NCBI GenBank assembly: GCA_900540735.1
Contig: UQHB01000004.1
Span: forward strand, 38,534-102,533
Origin: an uncultured Megasphaera sp.
GTDB taxonomy: Bacteria > Bacillota > Negativicutes > Veillonellales > Megasphaeraceae
Length of the DNA stretch: 64,000 nt
Direction: 5' to 3'
Shown piece after piece: positions 7,553 through 16,347 of this stretch. The notes beneath the pieces were generated by a model. That model was not told the DNA's origin. It was given only the letters and a program-made list of their open reading frames with translations, and searched no databases. How positions within the stretch are numbered: position 1 is the stretch's first letter; each line of letters starts with the position of its first letter. The translations under genes were made by a program, and so were the position numbers.

Positions 7553-8701
7553 TTATCTGAGGATGGAGCCAGAGATAATCATCTGCTGTACCTGGTTTGT
7601 GCCTTCGTAGATCTGAGTGATCTTAGCATCACGCATGTAGCGTTCTACCGGATAATCACGAGTGAAGCCGTAGCCGCCGAATACCTGAACAGCGTCTGTT
7701 GTAACTTCCATAGCGATATCGGAAGCATATTTTTTAGCGATGGAAGCAGCCATGGAGTAGGATTTAACATCCGGCTGGCCCATCATCCAAGCTGCTTTGT
7801 ATACAGCGAGGCGAGCTGTTTCGATTTTGAGTTTCATGTCAGCGAGCATGAAAGCAATAGCCTGTTTCGTAGCGATAGGTTTGCCGAACTGTACACGTTC
7901 TTTAGCGTACTGTACAGCGTGGTTGTAAGCACCTTCAGCAATGCCGAGAGCCTGTGCGCCAACGCCAACACGGCCGCCGTCGAGAGTCATCATAGCGATT
8001 TTGAAGCCGTCGCCTTCTTTGCCGAGTACGTTTTCAGCAGGAACAACTACGTTCTGGAAAACGAGTTCGCGCTGTACGGAAGCACGGATACCCATTTTGC
8101 TTTCTTCTTTGCCGTATGTGAAGCCAGGAGTACCTTTTTCAACGATGAAAGCAGTCATGCCTTTAGCGCCTTTGGATTTGTCTGTAGCTGCAAATACGAC
8201 AGTAACGTCAGCTTCGCCACCGTTGGTGTTGAAGACTTTAGAGCCGTTTAATGTGTATGTGCCATCTTCGTTTTTCGTAGCTGTTGTGGAGCCGTTCAAA
8301 GCATCTGTACCAGCGTTCGGTTCTGTTAAGCCGAATGCGCCGAGTTTTGTGCCTTCAGCTAACGGTTTTAAGAATTTAGCTTTCTGTTCAGCAGTACCGA
8401 ATTTCCAAATCGGCCAGGAGCAGAGCATTGTGTGAACTTCGAAGCTCAAAGCGATGGAAGGATCGACTTTAGCAACTTCTTCGCAAGCAACTGCGAGGGA
8501 AAGGAAGTCAGCACCAACGCCGCCATCTTCTTCGCCCCAAGGAATACCGAGAAGGCCAAGAGTGCCCATTTTGTCGAGGATAGCGCGGTCGAAAATTGCT
8601 TTTTCGTCACGTTCTTTGACAGTAGGAGCTAATTCTTTTTCAGCGAAATCTTTAGCCAATTTAGCAATGTCTTGCTGTAATTCGGTAAGTTTAAAATCCA
8701 T
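7553..8701 (-). CDS. Acyl-CoA dehydrogenase, likely propionyl-CoA forming (acryloyl-CoA reductase) of the acrylate pathway
   Basis: A 382-residue FAD enzyme. The three acyl-CoA dehydrogenase domains are visible, with FGLTEPNAGTD and FNTNGGEADVTVVFA in the middle domain, FGKPIATKQAIAF, and the C-terminal ITQIYEGTNQVQ whose Glu366 is the catalytic base of short-chain enzymes. It resembles butyryl-CoA dehydrogenase of Megasphaera but, as last gene of the pct-lcd operon, most likely reduces acryloyl-CoA to propionyl-CoA. No etfAB genes are nearby, so the electron donor must be encoded elsewhere. TAGGAGG precedes the ATG at 8701; the longer frame upstream has no ribosome site. A strong hairpin lies in the 118-base gap before it. 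Confidence 0.9.
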   Translation of the reverse strand: MDFKLTELQQDIAKLAKDFAEKELAPTVKERDEKAIFDRAILDKMGTLGLLGIPWGEEDGGVGADFLSLAVACEEVAKVDPSIALSFEVHTMLCSWPIWKFGTAEQKAKFLKPLAEGTKLGAFGLTEPNAGTDALNGSTTATKNEDGTYTLNGSKVFNTNGGEADVTVVFAATDKSKGAKGMTAFIVEKGTPGFTYGKEESKMGIRASVQRELVFQNVVVPAENVLGKEGDGFKIAMMTLDGGRVGVGAQALGIAEGAYNHAVQYAKERVQFGKPIATKQAIAFMLADMKLKIETARLAVYKAAWMMGQPDVKSYSMAASIAKKYASDIAMEVTTDAVQVFGGYGFTRDYPVERYMRDAKITQIYEGTNQVQQMIISGSILR

Positions 8702-8747
8702 GATGTAATTCCTCCTAGTTTGTATCAACTATTTATATCTTAAACGC

Positions 8748-8781
8748 CATGGGGGATGGCGTCATGCAGCGCATCCCCATG
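8748..8781 (-). other. Intercistronic hairpin between lcdB and the acyl-CoA dehydrogenase gene
   Basis: CATGGGGGATGGCG and CGCATCCCCATG pair with two bulges. There is no T-run on the minus strand, so it looks like an mRNA processing or stabilising hairpin rather than a terminator. Confidence 0.55.
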
Positions 8782-8819
8782 AACGTCTAATGCAAGGGAA
8801 TGAAGGTCTTCCTTGTATC

Positions 8820-9944
8820 TTACATGCTGAGCATTTCAGCGAATGCTTGGATACGAGTACGAACTTGTTCGAACGACGGGGATTCGATATCAACGTCAAC
8901 AGTTGTATAACGAACGCCAGCTTCTTCGAATTCAGTTTTGTAAATCGGGAAGTCAAATTCTTCTGGGTCGCAGAAACGGAACATGCAAACAACAACAGCA
9001 TCTGCACCGTATTTTTTCGTCATGTCAATGAGCATCTGTCCACGCGGTTTTTCAACGTTCATAGCGAGCGGGCAGCCATCGAAGTCTTGCCACTGTTTAG
9101 CGAGCTGTTCGAGAGCATCGATACCCTGCGGAACGTCTGTACGGAACTGACGGGATTCTTGAGCGAGGTCATCAGCGACAACAGCGATGCCGAATTCCTG
9201 GAAGATATCGAGGAATTCATCCGGTTCAGCCATGATACCAGTGAGGATAACTTTTTTGCCTTTCCAAGGTTCAACCGGAGTAGCTTTAACAGCGTCGATT
9301 AATTCACGAACGAGTTTTGTATGTTCAGCTTTGTCCATGAACCAACGAGCTTTGATAACGTCATGACGTTTTACCGGTGTGAAAATCTGCGGATACTGAG
9401 CAGCTACGTCAACGAATTCACGCATAACTTTACGGTTTTCGTTGTAAACGTTGATAGCTTCTTGAATAGCGAGTTCAGAGATTTCTACGCCAAGGTTCTT
9501 TTCGAGTTCTGCTTTAACATGTTCATATTCAGCTTTTAAGAACGGCAACGTAGCTTCGATTTTACGGTTCTGCGGCTGTGTGAAGACGATAACCGGAGCT
9601 TTACCATGCCATTTCTGGCTCATGCAACGGAGCGTATCGCAAGGAACGGAGAAGATAACGCTGTCGAGGCAGTCATATGTGCCGTCGAGCTGTAATTCCA
9701 TGTCTACTTGCATCAAAGAACAAGCGAAAGGAGGTAAGAATGCACGAGCAGCAGAAACTTCTTTGTTCTGTGCACCGAACATGCCTACAGGAAGAGCACC
9801 TGCAGCGTAGACGATTTCTTCCGGAGCGTAGTACGGCATCATGCCGACTACTTTTTTACCAGCAGCTTTAGCTGCTAAGATAGTTTTTTTAGGATGGTTG
9901 GATACTTCCTGAAATTTGCTAATAAGTTCATCAATCTGGCTCAT
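8820..9944 (-). CDS. lcdB: (R)-lactoyl-CoA dehydratase beta subunit
   Basis: A 374-residue member of the HgdB/FldC 2-hydroxyacyl-CoA dehydratase family. With LcdA it dehydrates (R)-lactoyl-CoA to acryloyl-CoA through a ketyl radical. Cysteines that may hold the 4Fe-4S cluster are in FACSLMQVD, SVPCDTLRCM and VVCMFRFCDPEEFD. The order of domains and length match M. elsdenii LcdB as I remember it. Its ATG overlaps the lcdA stop by one base (TAATG), so translation is coupled and equal subunit dosage is expected. GAGG lies upstream inside lcdA. Confidence 0.95.
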   Translation of the reverse strand: MSQIDELISKFQEVSNHPKKTILAAKAAGKKVVGMMPYYAPEEIVYAAGALPVGMFGAQNKEVSAARAFLPPFACSLMQVDMELQLDGTYDCLDSVIFSVPCDTLRCMSQKWHGKAPVIVFTQPQNRKIEATLPFLKAEYEHVKAELEKNLGVEISELAIQEAINVYNENRKVMREFVDVAAQYPQIFTPVKRHDVIKARWFMDKAEHTKLVRELIDAVKATPVEPWKGKKVILTGIMAEPDEFLDIFQEFGIAVVADDLAQESRQFRTDVPQGIDALEQLAKQWQDFDGCPLAMNVEKPRGQMLIDMTKKYGADAVVVCMFRFCDPEEFDFPIYKTEFEEAGVRYTTVDVDIESPSFEQVRTRIQAFAEMLSM

Positions 9945-11230
9945 TACTGGTTTCCTCCTTCAGCTTTCTTTTCTGCCATTGTTTCGCATAAAGCTTCTAC
10001 ACGTGTATCGAACTGAGCTGCAGAGAAGTTCCGCGGGTCAGTCTGGTCACCGTCGAAGATAACGTACGGAACGCCAAGGTTTTTCTGAATACGTTTGCCG
10101 CCTTCATCATTGAGGAGGGACATGTTTTTGCAGGAACGGTTCTGATGCATAATCAAGCCGTCGCATTTACCGCTGCTAACAACGTTTTCAAGAACAGCAC
10201 CGCGCTGTTCGAGGCAACAGTTGATGTATGTACGGGTATAAGCTTCTGCCATGGATTCGAGGTTGCCCGGTTCGTAGGAGAGATCCCACATGCCAGGATA
10301 AGCAGAACCAGTCATTAATGCACCGTGGTTTTTGAGTTCTTTGAACGTATGGCCCAAAGCAATCCAAACAGCGATACCTTCCCAAGTTACACGGGATTTT
10401 TCGTTGTCGCCGAAAGCCCATTTCTTTTCTGCAACTTTAGCGTCTAATTCTTCAATTTCTTTTTTGAAGACGATTTCAGTTTCAGGAAGAGTACGAGCTG
10501 CTACAGCAAGACCCATGAAGTTGAAGAGGTCGAAACCATTTAATGGAGACGGTTTCAAAGTGAGGTATGTAGCAATTTTGTTCCAAGCAGCGATGTTGCG
10601 CTGTGTCTGTTTCTGAACTTCGAAGAATTTATCATAGTCAAATTTTTTGCCAGTTAAATCTTCGATTTGTTTAATAGCCTGTTTGAATTCGCCAACGATG
10701 TACTGTTTGGAGTGGCGATTTACAGGATATTCATGGTTGAACGGAACGTCGATTGTGATGCAAGGGATGTTCAATTCTTTAGCAAGGTTTTCGTACCATT
10801 TGAGCAAGGTGTTGCAAATGTTGTTGCAAGTGATGACGATATCAGGAAGAGGAATACGGGAAGCCGGGGAATCTTTGAATGCGTCCGGTTCTTCACCGTT
10901 GTTGTCTACTGTTTGTTTCATGAATTCCGTATAGCCCATGTTTACACGGCAGTAGGAACAGATGTCTTGGTTGTAACCTTTGTTTTCAGCAGCTTCGAGG
11001 ACTGTCGGAGCACCATGACGTGCACCAATACCTGCAGCGTGTGTTTCCGGGAATACAACAGCAATATCCATAGCTGTAAAGAATTCTGGAGGCGCAACGG
11101 ATGCGGACCAAGCAACTAATTTACCTTCTTTTTTAGCTTTAATGGCGTCTTTATCAACTTTGCCTAAGACGTAGCCACAAGCCTGCATGGCGGACATGCT
11201 TTCAAGATCTACTGTTTTTTCTTCACTCAT
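9944..11230 (-). CDS. lcdA: (R)-lactoyl-CoA dehydratase alpha subunit
   Basis: A 428-residue HgdA-type subunit beginning MSEEKTVDLESM, as in M. elsdenii LcdA from memory. Cluster-ligand cysteines occur in DICSYCRVNMGY, VITCNNICNTLLKW and NCCLEQRGAV, and the active-site region MHQNRSCKNMS is intact. It forms the dehydratase with LcdB and receives one electron from LcdC at the cost of ATP. An extra ATG three bases earlier (11233) is an equally possible start; AAAGGAG lies 5 to 8 bases away. The enzyme is oxygen-sensitive in its family, fitting a strict anaerobe. Confidence 0.95.
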   Translation of the reverse strand: MSEEKTVDLESMSAMQACGYVLGKVDKDAIKAKKEGKLVAWSASVAPPEFFTAMDIAVVFPETHAAGIGARHGAPTVLEAAENKGYNQDICSYCRVNMGYTEFMKQTVDNNGEEPDAFKDSPASRIPLPDIVITCNNICNTLLKWYENLAKELNIPCITIDVPFNHEYPVNRHSKQYIVGEFKQAIKQIEDLTGKKFDYDKFFEVQKQTQRNIAAWNKIATYLTLKPSPLNGFDLFNFMGLAVAARTLPETEIVFKKEIEELDAKVAEKKWAFGDNEKSRVTWEGIAVWIALGHTFKELKNHGALMTGSAYPGMWDLSYEPGNLESMAEAYTRTYINCCLEQRGAVLENVVSSGKCDGLIMHQNRSCKNMSLLNDEGGKRIQKNLGVPYVIFDGDQTDPRNFSAAQFDTRVEALCETMAEKKAEGGNQ

Positions 11231-11268
11231 CATTATCTCTCCTTTAGTGATGTGAAATGAAAACTTAC

Positions 11269-12045
11269 TTATTTATTGATTTTTTCATAAGCTAGTAAAG
11301 CAGCTCCTAAGGCGCCTACAACCTGAGGATGGGGAGCTACTTGCACTGGAATGCCTAATTCTTTGGAGACAGCGTCGACAACACCGGGGTCACGAGAACC
11401 GCCGCCAGTCATCGTCAAGTTCTTGCCGACTCCGACGCGACGTACTAAGGCGCAAGCTTTGCTTGCAATGGATTGATGTACGCCAGCGACAATATCTTCT
11501 TTAGGAACGTTTTTCGACAGAAGGGAAATAACTTCCGATTCTGCGAAAACAGTACATGTACTACTTACTTTAGCAGGATGTTTCGATTTGAAGTACCAAT
11601 CGCCCATTTCCGACATTGGGATTTCGAGGACTTTGGACATGACGTCGAGGAAACGGCCTGTACCAGCGGCGCATTTATCGTTCATAGCGAACTGCATAAC
11701 AATGCCTTGCTGGTTTAATTTAATGGCCTTAACGTCTTGGCCGCCAATATCTAAGATACATGTCGTATCAGGAACTTCGAATAATGCCCCTTTGGCATGA
11801 CACGTAATTTCACTGATTTCGCCTTTAGCACATTTGACATTGAACCGGCCGTAGCCAGTAGCAATGATGTTAGCCATACCGTCTGTAGTCAAACCTGTAT
11901 CTCTAAAGACTTCTTCCAGAACTTTATCCGGGCCAGAAGAACCGGTGCCGATTTGGACGACGCGATGACGATAAATCTTTTTACCATCTTCTAAAATAAC
12001 TGCTTTCGATGATGAGGAACCAACATCGATTCCCAATGTGTACAT
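11269..12045 (-). CDS. lcdC: 2-hydroxyacyl-CoA dehydratase activator (archerase ATPase)
   Basis: A 258-residue BadF/BadG/BcrA/HgdC-type ATPase. The actin-like phosphate loops are GIDVGSSSSKAV and ILDIGGQDVKA; the helix-cluster-helix cysteines are in NDKCAAGTGRF and SSTCTVFAESEV, which hold one 4Fe-4S cluster across a homodimer. ATP hydrolysis drives a low-potential electron into LcdAB. AAGGAGG lies 7-8 bases before the ATG. Its C-terminal GALGAALLAYEK ending is typical. It precedes lcdA by about 35 bases in the operon. Confidence 0.95.
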   Translation of the reverse strand: MYTLGIDVGSSSSKAVILEDGKKIYRHRVVQIGTGSSGPDKVLEEVFRDTGLTTDGMANIIATGYGRFNVKCAKGEISEITCHAKGALFEVPDTTCILDIGGQDVKAIKLNQQGIVMQFAMNDKCAAGTGRFLDVMSKVLEIPMSEMGDWYFKSKHPAKVSSTCTVFAESEVISLLSKNVPKEDIVAGVHQSIASKACALVRRVGVGKNLTMTGGGSRDPGVVDAVSKELGIPVQVAPHPQVVGALGAALLAYEKINK

Positions 12046-12070
12046 GGTAAACCTCCTTAGTGACTTACAG

Positions 12071-12096
12071 CGTAGGGGAAATACGTTACCCCTACG
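12071..12096 (-). other. Intercistronic hairpin between the VOC gene and lcdC
   Basis: CGTAGGGG and CCCCTACG form a perfect 8-bp stem with a 10-base loop in the 86-base gap before lcdC. There is no following T-run on the minus strand, so a processing or stability element is more likely than a terminator. Confidence 0.6.
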
Positions 12097-12131
12097 TATA
12101 AGTCCGTATGCCTTGCTAGTATTACTGGAAA

Positions 12132-13052
12132 TTATTTATTTAAATCCGGGAACGGGTTCGGGTTGCTGCGGTTGATTGGAGCATTGGTCTGAACATATTC
12201 AACGAGGATGCCTTGGTTCGTGCTCGGACGACGGAAGTTAACGATAATGTCGTCTGTGCCTTGAACAGCTTTCTGTTCGAGCATGCAGCCTGGGCATTCT
12301 TTTTCCATATGCTGACGAACAGCTTCAACGTCTTCTACTTCGAATGCGATGTGAGCGATGCCGCCTTTGCCGTCGTTGAATTTCGTGAGAACGCCTTCAG
12401 TCGGCATAATCATTTCAATCGGGCTGGAATCGTTTTCGTCTTTTTTGGTGAAGACTAAGTGTGCATGGTATGCATTTACGAAACCTGCATAGTCGACTTC
12501 AAGACCGTTCGTTTTGAGGAATTCATGCGCTTTTTCCATGGACGGAAGAACGATGCCGACATGGTGCAGACGCATCGGATGCCATGTGTCATGTAATTCG
12601 CCAGCTTCGCCGAGGGATTCAAACGGGTTAACATCTGTACCTTCGAGTTTGCCAACAGTCTGAACGTATTCAACGAGGATGCCTTGGTTCGTGCTCGGAC
12701 GACGGAAGTTAACGATAATGTCCGGTGTGCCTTCAACAGCTTTTTGTTCGAGCATGCAGCCCGGGCATTCTTTTTCCATTTCCTGACGAACAGCTTCTAC
12801 GTCTTCTACTTCAAACGCGATATGAGCGATGCCGCCTTTGCCGTGGTTGAATTTCGTGAGAACCCCTTCAGTCGGGATAATCATTTCAATCGGCGAGTTG
12901 TACGGGCTGCGTTTCGTGAAAATCAAATGTGCATGGTATGCTTTAACATAGCCAGCGTATGCGATTTCAAGGCCGTTAGCCTGAATGAAGTCATGTGCTT
13001 TTTGAAGAGTAGGAAGAACGATACCTACGTGATGTAATCTCATCGGTTTCAT
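12132..13052 (-). CDS. Tandem two-domain VOC protein, methylmalonyl-CoA epimerase-like; candidate lactoyl-CoA epimerase
   Basis: The 306-residue protein is an internal duplication: residues about 4-135 and 158-295 repeat almost word for word (MRLHHVGIVLP, SPIEMI-PTEGVLTKFN, GKGGIAHIAFEVEDVEAVRQ, CPGCMLEQKAV, VNFRRPSTNQGILVEYVQT). The layout His (LHHVGIV), Glu (IEMI), His (IAHIAFEV) and Glu (LVEYVQ) matches the metal ligands of the vicinal oxygen chelate fold. The NF-x-x-P----G-LVE--Q ending matches methylmalonyl-CoA epimerase rather than glyoxalase I. Lying between pct and lcdC, it may epimerise (S)- to (R)-lactoyl-CoA so that L-lactate can enter the pathway. That role is inference; a glyoxalase or other isomerase is possible. 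Confidence 0.8.
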   Translation of the reverse strand: MKPMRLHHVGIVLPTLQKAHDFIQANGLEIAYAGYVKAYHAHLIFTKRSPYNSPIEMIIPTEGVLTKFNHGKGGIAHIAFEVEDVEAVRQEMEKECPGCMLEQKAVEGTPDIIVNFRRPSTNQGILVEYVQTVGKLEGTDVNPFESLGEAGELHDTWHPMRLHHVGIVLPSMEKAHEFLKTNGLEVDYAGFVNAYHAHLVFTKKDENDSSPIEMIMPTEGVLTKFNDGKGGIAHIAFEVEDVEAVRQHMEKECPGCMLEQKAVQGTDDIIVNFRRPSTNQGILVEYVQTNAPINRSNPNPFPDLNK

Positions 13053-13098
13053 AATGTACTATGTCTCCTTTTGAAAAACTACTTCTTACAGTAATGAT

Positions 13099-14658
13099 TT
13101 ATTTTTTTAAACCCATCAGGCCTTCTTGGAAGATACGAGCGTCCATTTCTTTGAGGTCGCTAGCAATTTCCGGTTTGAAGTCCATGTGAGCTAAGATATC
13201 TTTTTCAACGTCAATGCCAGGAGCAACTTCGATTAATTTCAAGCCGTGTTCCGTTAACTGGAATACGCAGCGTTCTGTAACGTAGAAGACTTTCTTGCCG
13301 TTACGAGCAGCGAAAGAACCGTTGAATGTAATCTGGTCGACTTTCTTGACGAATTTAACGTTTTTACCTTCTTGTGTAATGTGGAGTTTGCCGTCTTTAA
13401 CTTCTGTTTTGAGGCCTTTAGCAGTGAAGGTACCGCAGAAGTAAACGACCGGAGTCTGCTGGGAAATGTTCGGGAAACCGCCGCAGCCGGCAATATTTGT
13501 ACCGAATTTGGAAACGTTGATGTTACCTTTTTCATCGCACTGTGCAAGACCAAGATATGCGATGTCAAGACCAGCACCATCATAGAAGTCGAACTGGTAT
13601 GTATGGTCAATTAATGCTTCCGGGTTACGAGTGGAGCCGAAGAGCGGGCCGCCTTGAGGAACGCCACCGATGGCACCATTTTCGACGGTCAAGGTCATTT
13701 CATCAGCAATGCCTTCTTCACTAGCAACGGTTGCAACGTATTCAGGAGCACCAACGCCGAGGTTAACGACAGCGTTTTCAGGAAGTGCAAGAGCACCGCG
13801 ACGGCCAATGATTTTCTTTGCATCGAGCGGAGAAAGTTCGCCAGAAGCTTCTCCTTCCGGAGCACGACGTTCACCCGTTAAGGTTGGGTCATCAGCACAG
13901 CCGAATGCGAGTTCATGATCTTCTGGGTCAGCTTCGACAACGTAGTCAACATAAATGCCAGGGATTTTAACGAGGCGCGGGTCAACAGAGCCGTGAGCAA
14001 CGACTTTCTTAACCTGAACGATGACGATACCGCCGCTGTTATGAACAGCTTGTGCAACGGAGGTTGTTTCGAGCGGGCCAACTTCCTGTTCGCATGTAAC
14101 GTTACCAACTTCGTCAGCGTAGGTGCCGCGGAGGAATGCAACGTTAATGGGGAATGTCGGATAGTAGAGCTGTTCTTTACCTTCGAAGTTGACGAGTTTA
14201 ACGATGTCTTCTTTCGTAACGTCGTTTAATTTGCCGCCTTCTTGACGGGGGTCAAGGAAGGTTTCGAGGCCGATATCTGTAAGAACGCCCATTTTGTGGC
14301 CTGCAATAGCACGGAATAAATGACACAACGTACCTTGTGCGCAGTTATATGCTTCGATTTTATTTTCGTTAGCAAGTTTAGCCATTGCCGGAACAGTCTG
14401 CCAGTGACCTAAGATAGCACGTTTTACGAGACCTTCATGAGCTAAATGTTCACCGCCATGACCTTTGCGGTTGCCCTGAGATGCTGCGTAAATATAGGTT
14501 AAGTTTTTCGGGCTCCCTGTTTCGAGGAACCGTTTTTCTAAGGCTTTTGTTAATGCTTCGCAATGACCGCAGGCAACGAAACCAATAGATGTTAATGTGT
14601 CGTTATCTTTGACTAAGTTTGCTGCTTCAGCCGCTGTGATAATTTTCACTTTCTTCAT
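13099..14658 (-). CDS. pct: Propionate CoA-transferase
   Basis: A 519-residue class I CoA-transferase that moves CoA between propionyl- or acetyl-CoA and lactate, making lactoyl-CoA. N-terminal SIGFVACGH and the C-terminal half with VNLGVGAPEYVA (oxyanion loop) and VENGAIGGVPQGG, whose glutamate forms the glutamyl-CoA intermediate, are intact. The ending HMDFKPEI-------MDARIFQEGLMGLKK matches M. elsdenii Pct from memory. AGGAGG lies 12 bases before the ATG at 14658; the ORF runs 10 codons further up but without a ribosome site. It is the first gene of the acrylate operon, with a promoter near 14.86 kb. Confidence 0.95.
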   Translation of the reverse strand: MKKVKIITAAEAANLVKDNDTLTSIGFVACGHCEALTKALEKRFLETGSPKNLTYIYAASQGNRKGHGGEHLAHEGLVKRAILGHWQTVPAMAKLANENKIEAYNCAQGTLCHLFRAIAGHKMGVLTDIGLETFLDPRQEGGKLNDVTKEDIVKLVNFEGKEQLYYPTFPINVAFLRGTYADEVGNVTCEQEVGPLETTSVAQAVHNSGGIVIVQVKKVVAHGSVDPRLVKIPGIYVDYVVEADPEDHELAFGCADDPTLTGERRAPEGEASGELSPLDAKKIIGRRGALALPENAVVNLGVGAPEYVATVASEEGIADEMTLTVENGAIGGVPQGGPLFGSTRNPEALIDHTYQFDFYDGAGLDIAYLGLAQCDEKGNINVSKFGTNIAGCGGFPNISQQTPVVYFCGTFTAKGLKTEVKDGKLHITQEGKNVKFVKKVDQITFNGSFAARNGKKVFYVTERCVFQLTEHGLKLIEVAPGIDVEKDILAHMDFKPEIASDLKEMDARIFQEGLMGLKK

Positions 14659-14765
14659 TGTCGAATCCAACCTCCTAATTTTGTTCATACTTCAATCGAA
14701 TTGGCGTGGCACTGCTCGCATTCTATTGAAGCATGAATGTAAGGAGAGCCGGTCCCATTCGATAT

Positions 14766-14782
14766 GGAATTCAAAGAATTCC
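14766..14782 (-). repeat. Small palindromic hairpin in the pct leader
   Basis: GGAATTC-AAA-GAATTCC inside the roughly 190-base untranslated leader of the acrylate operon; could be an operator or an RNA hairpin. The rest of 14659-15105 holds the leader, the promoter and AT-rich sequence with no convincing gene. Confidence 0.45.
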
Positions 14783-14851
14783 AAGATTTTGAATACATTT
14801 TTCAAATGCAATTCCAGTGGTCTTGAACTTCATACTGAATTATCAAGTAGA

Positions 14852-14880
14852 ATAGTATCACGAAAAAGCTATAACGTCAA
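14852..14880 (-). promoter_or_regulatory. Sigma-70-type promoter of the acrylate (pct-lcd) operon
   Basis: Read on the minus strand: TTGACG (14875-14880), 17-base spacer, TACTAT (14852-14857). Predicted transcription start is near 14845, leaving a leader of about 187 bases before pct. Confidence 0.65.
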
Positions 14881-15105
14881 GGAATAGAAATGAACTTCTG
14901 TAAATATTTCTTGTGCATAGTATAAAAAGAAAGTAAACGAAAGTTTTTTAAGCATATACGTAGAATTTCAGTATATATAAAGGATAAAGTATAAAAAATT
15001 CAAGAAAAATGTAAAGACTTATTGTAGAATCATAGATAAAGGGAATAGGTATATCTGCTGTCATGGCATAACAAGAAGAAAATAAAATAATGAGAAAATC
15101 GCAAT

Positions 15106-15145
15106 TAAAAAGCAAAACCCATGCCGTAGAAGAATGGGTTTTGCT
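15106..15145 (-). terminator. Intrinsic terminator downstream of the panE-like gene
   Basis: AGCAAAACCCAT and ATGGGTTTTGCT form a perfect 12-bp stem; on the minus strand it is followed by TTTTTAATT. It separates the panE-like transcript from the acrylate promoter. Bases 15146-15346 between it and the gene show nothing convincing. Confidence 0.8.
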
Positions 15146-15346
15146 ATCTGATTTCGGAATTTTAAGGAATCTTTGTGACAAAAGAAACAATCTTCAGACA
15201 CAGGCTAAAAAGCACTGCTCTTGTGAAAAAGAACACATAACTAGTAGTCTTTTCCGAAAAATGGTGACAAAATGAGTGGATTTTTAAAAATAGATGTATA
15301 CAATTTGGAGATACGCCTATTCAAAAAAGTCAATATAAGGCAAATG

Positions 15347-16285
15347 TTACGTATTACTGGACAAGAGGGAAAGCTGGCCTTGACGCGTCCGTGCTAAGAG
15401 GGCTTCGTAATACTTCGTTGAAAGCGGCGTAGCGACACCGAGTTCTTTGGCTGTACGAACTAAATAGCCGCTGAACGTTTCTAATTCGCTCTGGTGACCG
15501 GCCATGACATCCATCGCTAAGGAACTCGTCGTCTGCTTAGAATCTTGCCGCAGAATGCGTCCGTAAATCGTATCGACTACGTCGCTGGCTAAGTGCACGC
15601 CTAAGGCCTTGCCAACAGCGTACGCTTCTTGGAGGAGGGCATAAAACTCTTGCCGTCTTGCAGCATCGTCTACGACTTCGCCAATGGTGCATTCATAATA
15701 GGCCGTCGTGACGTTATAAGCACAGTTTAAAATATATTTATTCCATAATTCAGCCTGAATATCAGACGCCACTTGGCACGTAATCCCAGGATGATTGAGT
15801 ACTTCATAGGCTTTGCGGAGGGCCTGCGTATTCGGCCCGCCTAAGACGACGCGCGTAAACTTCCCGGCTTGATGAATAGCATAGTCTTCATCAGAAGAAG
15901 ACGTAATATAAATAGCTGAGTCGACGAGTTGCCCTTTCGTCAGGATTTGCTGTGCTACAGCAAAATGGTCGACACCATTCAAAATAAGGACGACGATTGT
16001 ATATTTGCCAATGCACGGCAGCACAGCCGTCAAGGCATCGCGGAGTGAGTAGTTTTTTACGCATACAAAAATCATGTCTTGAATACCAGCTGTCGCCGGT
16101 GTATCCGTCACAGCCGGATGAGCCGTGTGGTCGCCAAAGAAATCACTATATACGACGAGGCCTTTCGTTTCTAAGGCTTTTTTGCGGGCCTTGCGAGCCA
16201 CTAAGGTAATGTCATTGTAATTGGCGCAGAGCACAGAGGCAATGTAGCCGCCCACGCCGCCAATGCCAGTGACCATCAATTTCAT
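15347..16285 (-). CDS. Ketopantoate reductase family protein (2-dehydropantoate 2-reductase-like)
   Basis: A 312-residue ApbA/PanE-type NADPH enzyme. The N-terminal dinucleotide loop is VTGIGGVGGYIAS (residues about 4-16). The catalytic lysine sits in LWNKYILNCAYNV, and the C-terminal helix carries SELETFSGYL with the substrate-binding glutamate. Canonical role is ketopantoate to pantoate in CoA synthesis, but this family contains many 2-hydroxyacid dehydrogenases of other specificity. Lying just upstream of the lactate operon, it could act on a related 2-oxoacid. GAAAGAAGGAATTC before the ATG supplies the ribosome site. Single-gene transcript ending at the hairpin near 15.1 kb. Confidence 0.85.
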   Translation of the reverse strand: MKLMVTGIGGVGGYIASVLCANYNDITLVARKARKKALETKGLVVYSDFFGDHTAHPAVTDTPATAGIQDMIFVCVKNYSLRDALTAVLPCIGKYTIVVLILNGVDHFAVAQQILTKGQLVDSAIYITSSSDEDYAIHQAGKFTRVVLGGPNTQALRKAYEVLNHPGITCQVASDIQAELWNKYILNCAYNVTTAYYECTIGEVVDDAARRQEFYALLQEAYAVGKALGVHLASDVVDTIYGRILRQDSKQTTSSLAMDVMAGHQSELETFSGYLVRTAKELGVATPLSTKYYEALLARTRQGQLSLLSSNT

Positions 16286-16347
16286 ATGAATTCCTTCTTT
16301 CTATAAGAATATATAGTTAGTATAAAGCAAAACGGCTAGTTTAGAAA

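Noticed and set aside
7941..8435. 164-residue plus-strand frame opposite the acyl-CoA dehydrogenase
   Set aside because: Shadow of a real gene; amino-acid composition is unnatural and there is no start signal.
14948..15190. 80-residue hydrophobic frame on the minus strand between pct and the panE-like gene
   Set aside because: AT-rich, overlaps a clear terminator hairpin, has no ribosome site and no recognisable pattern.
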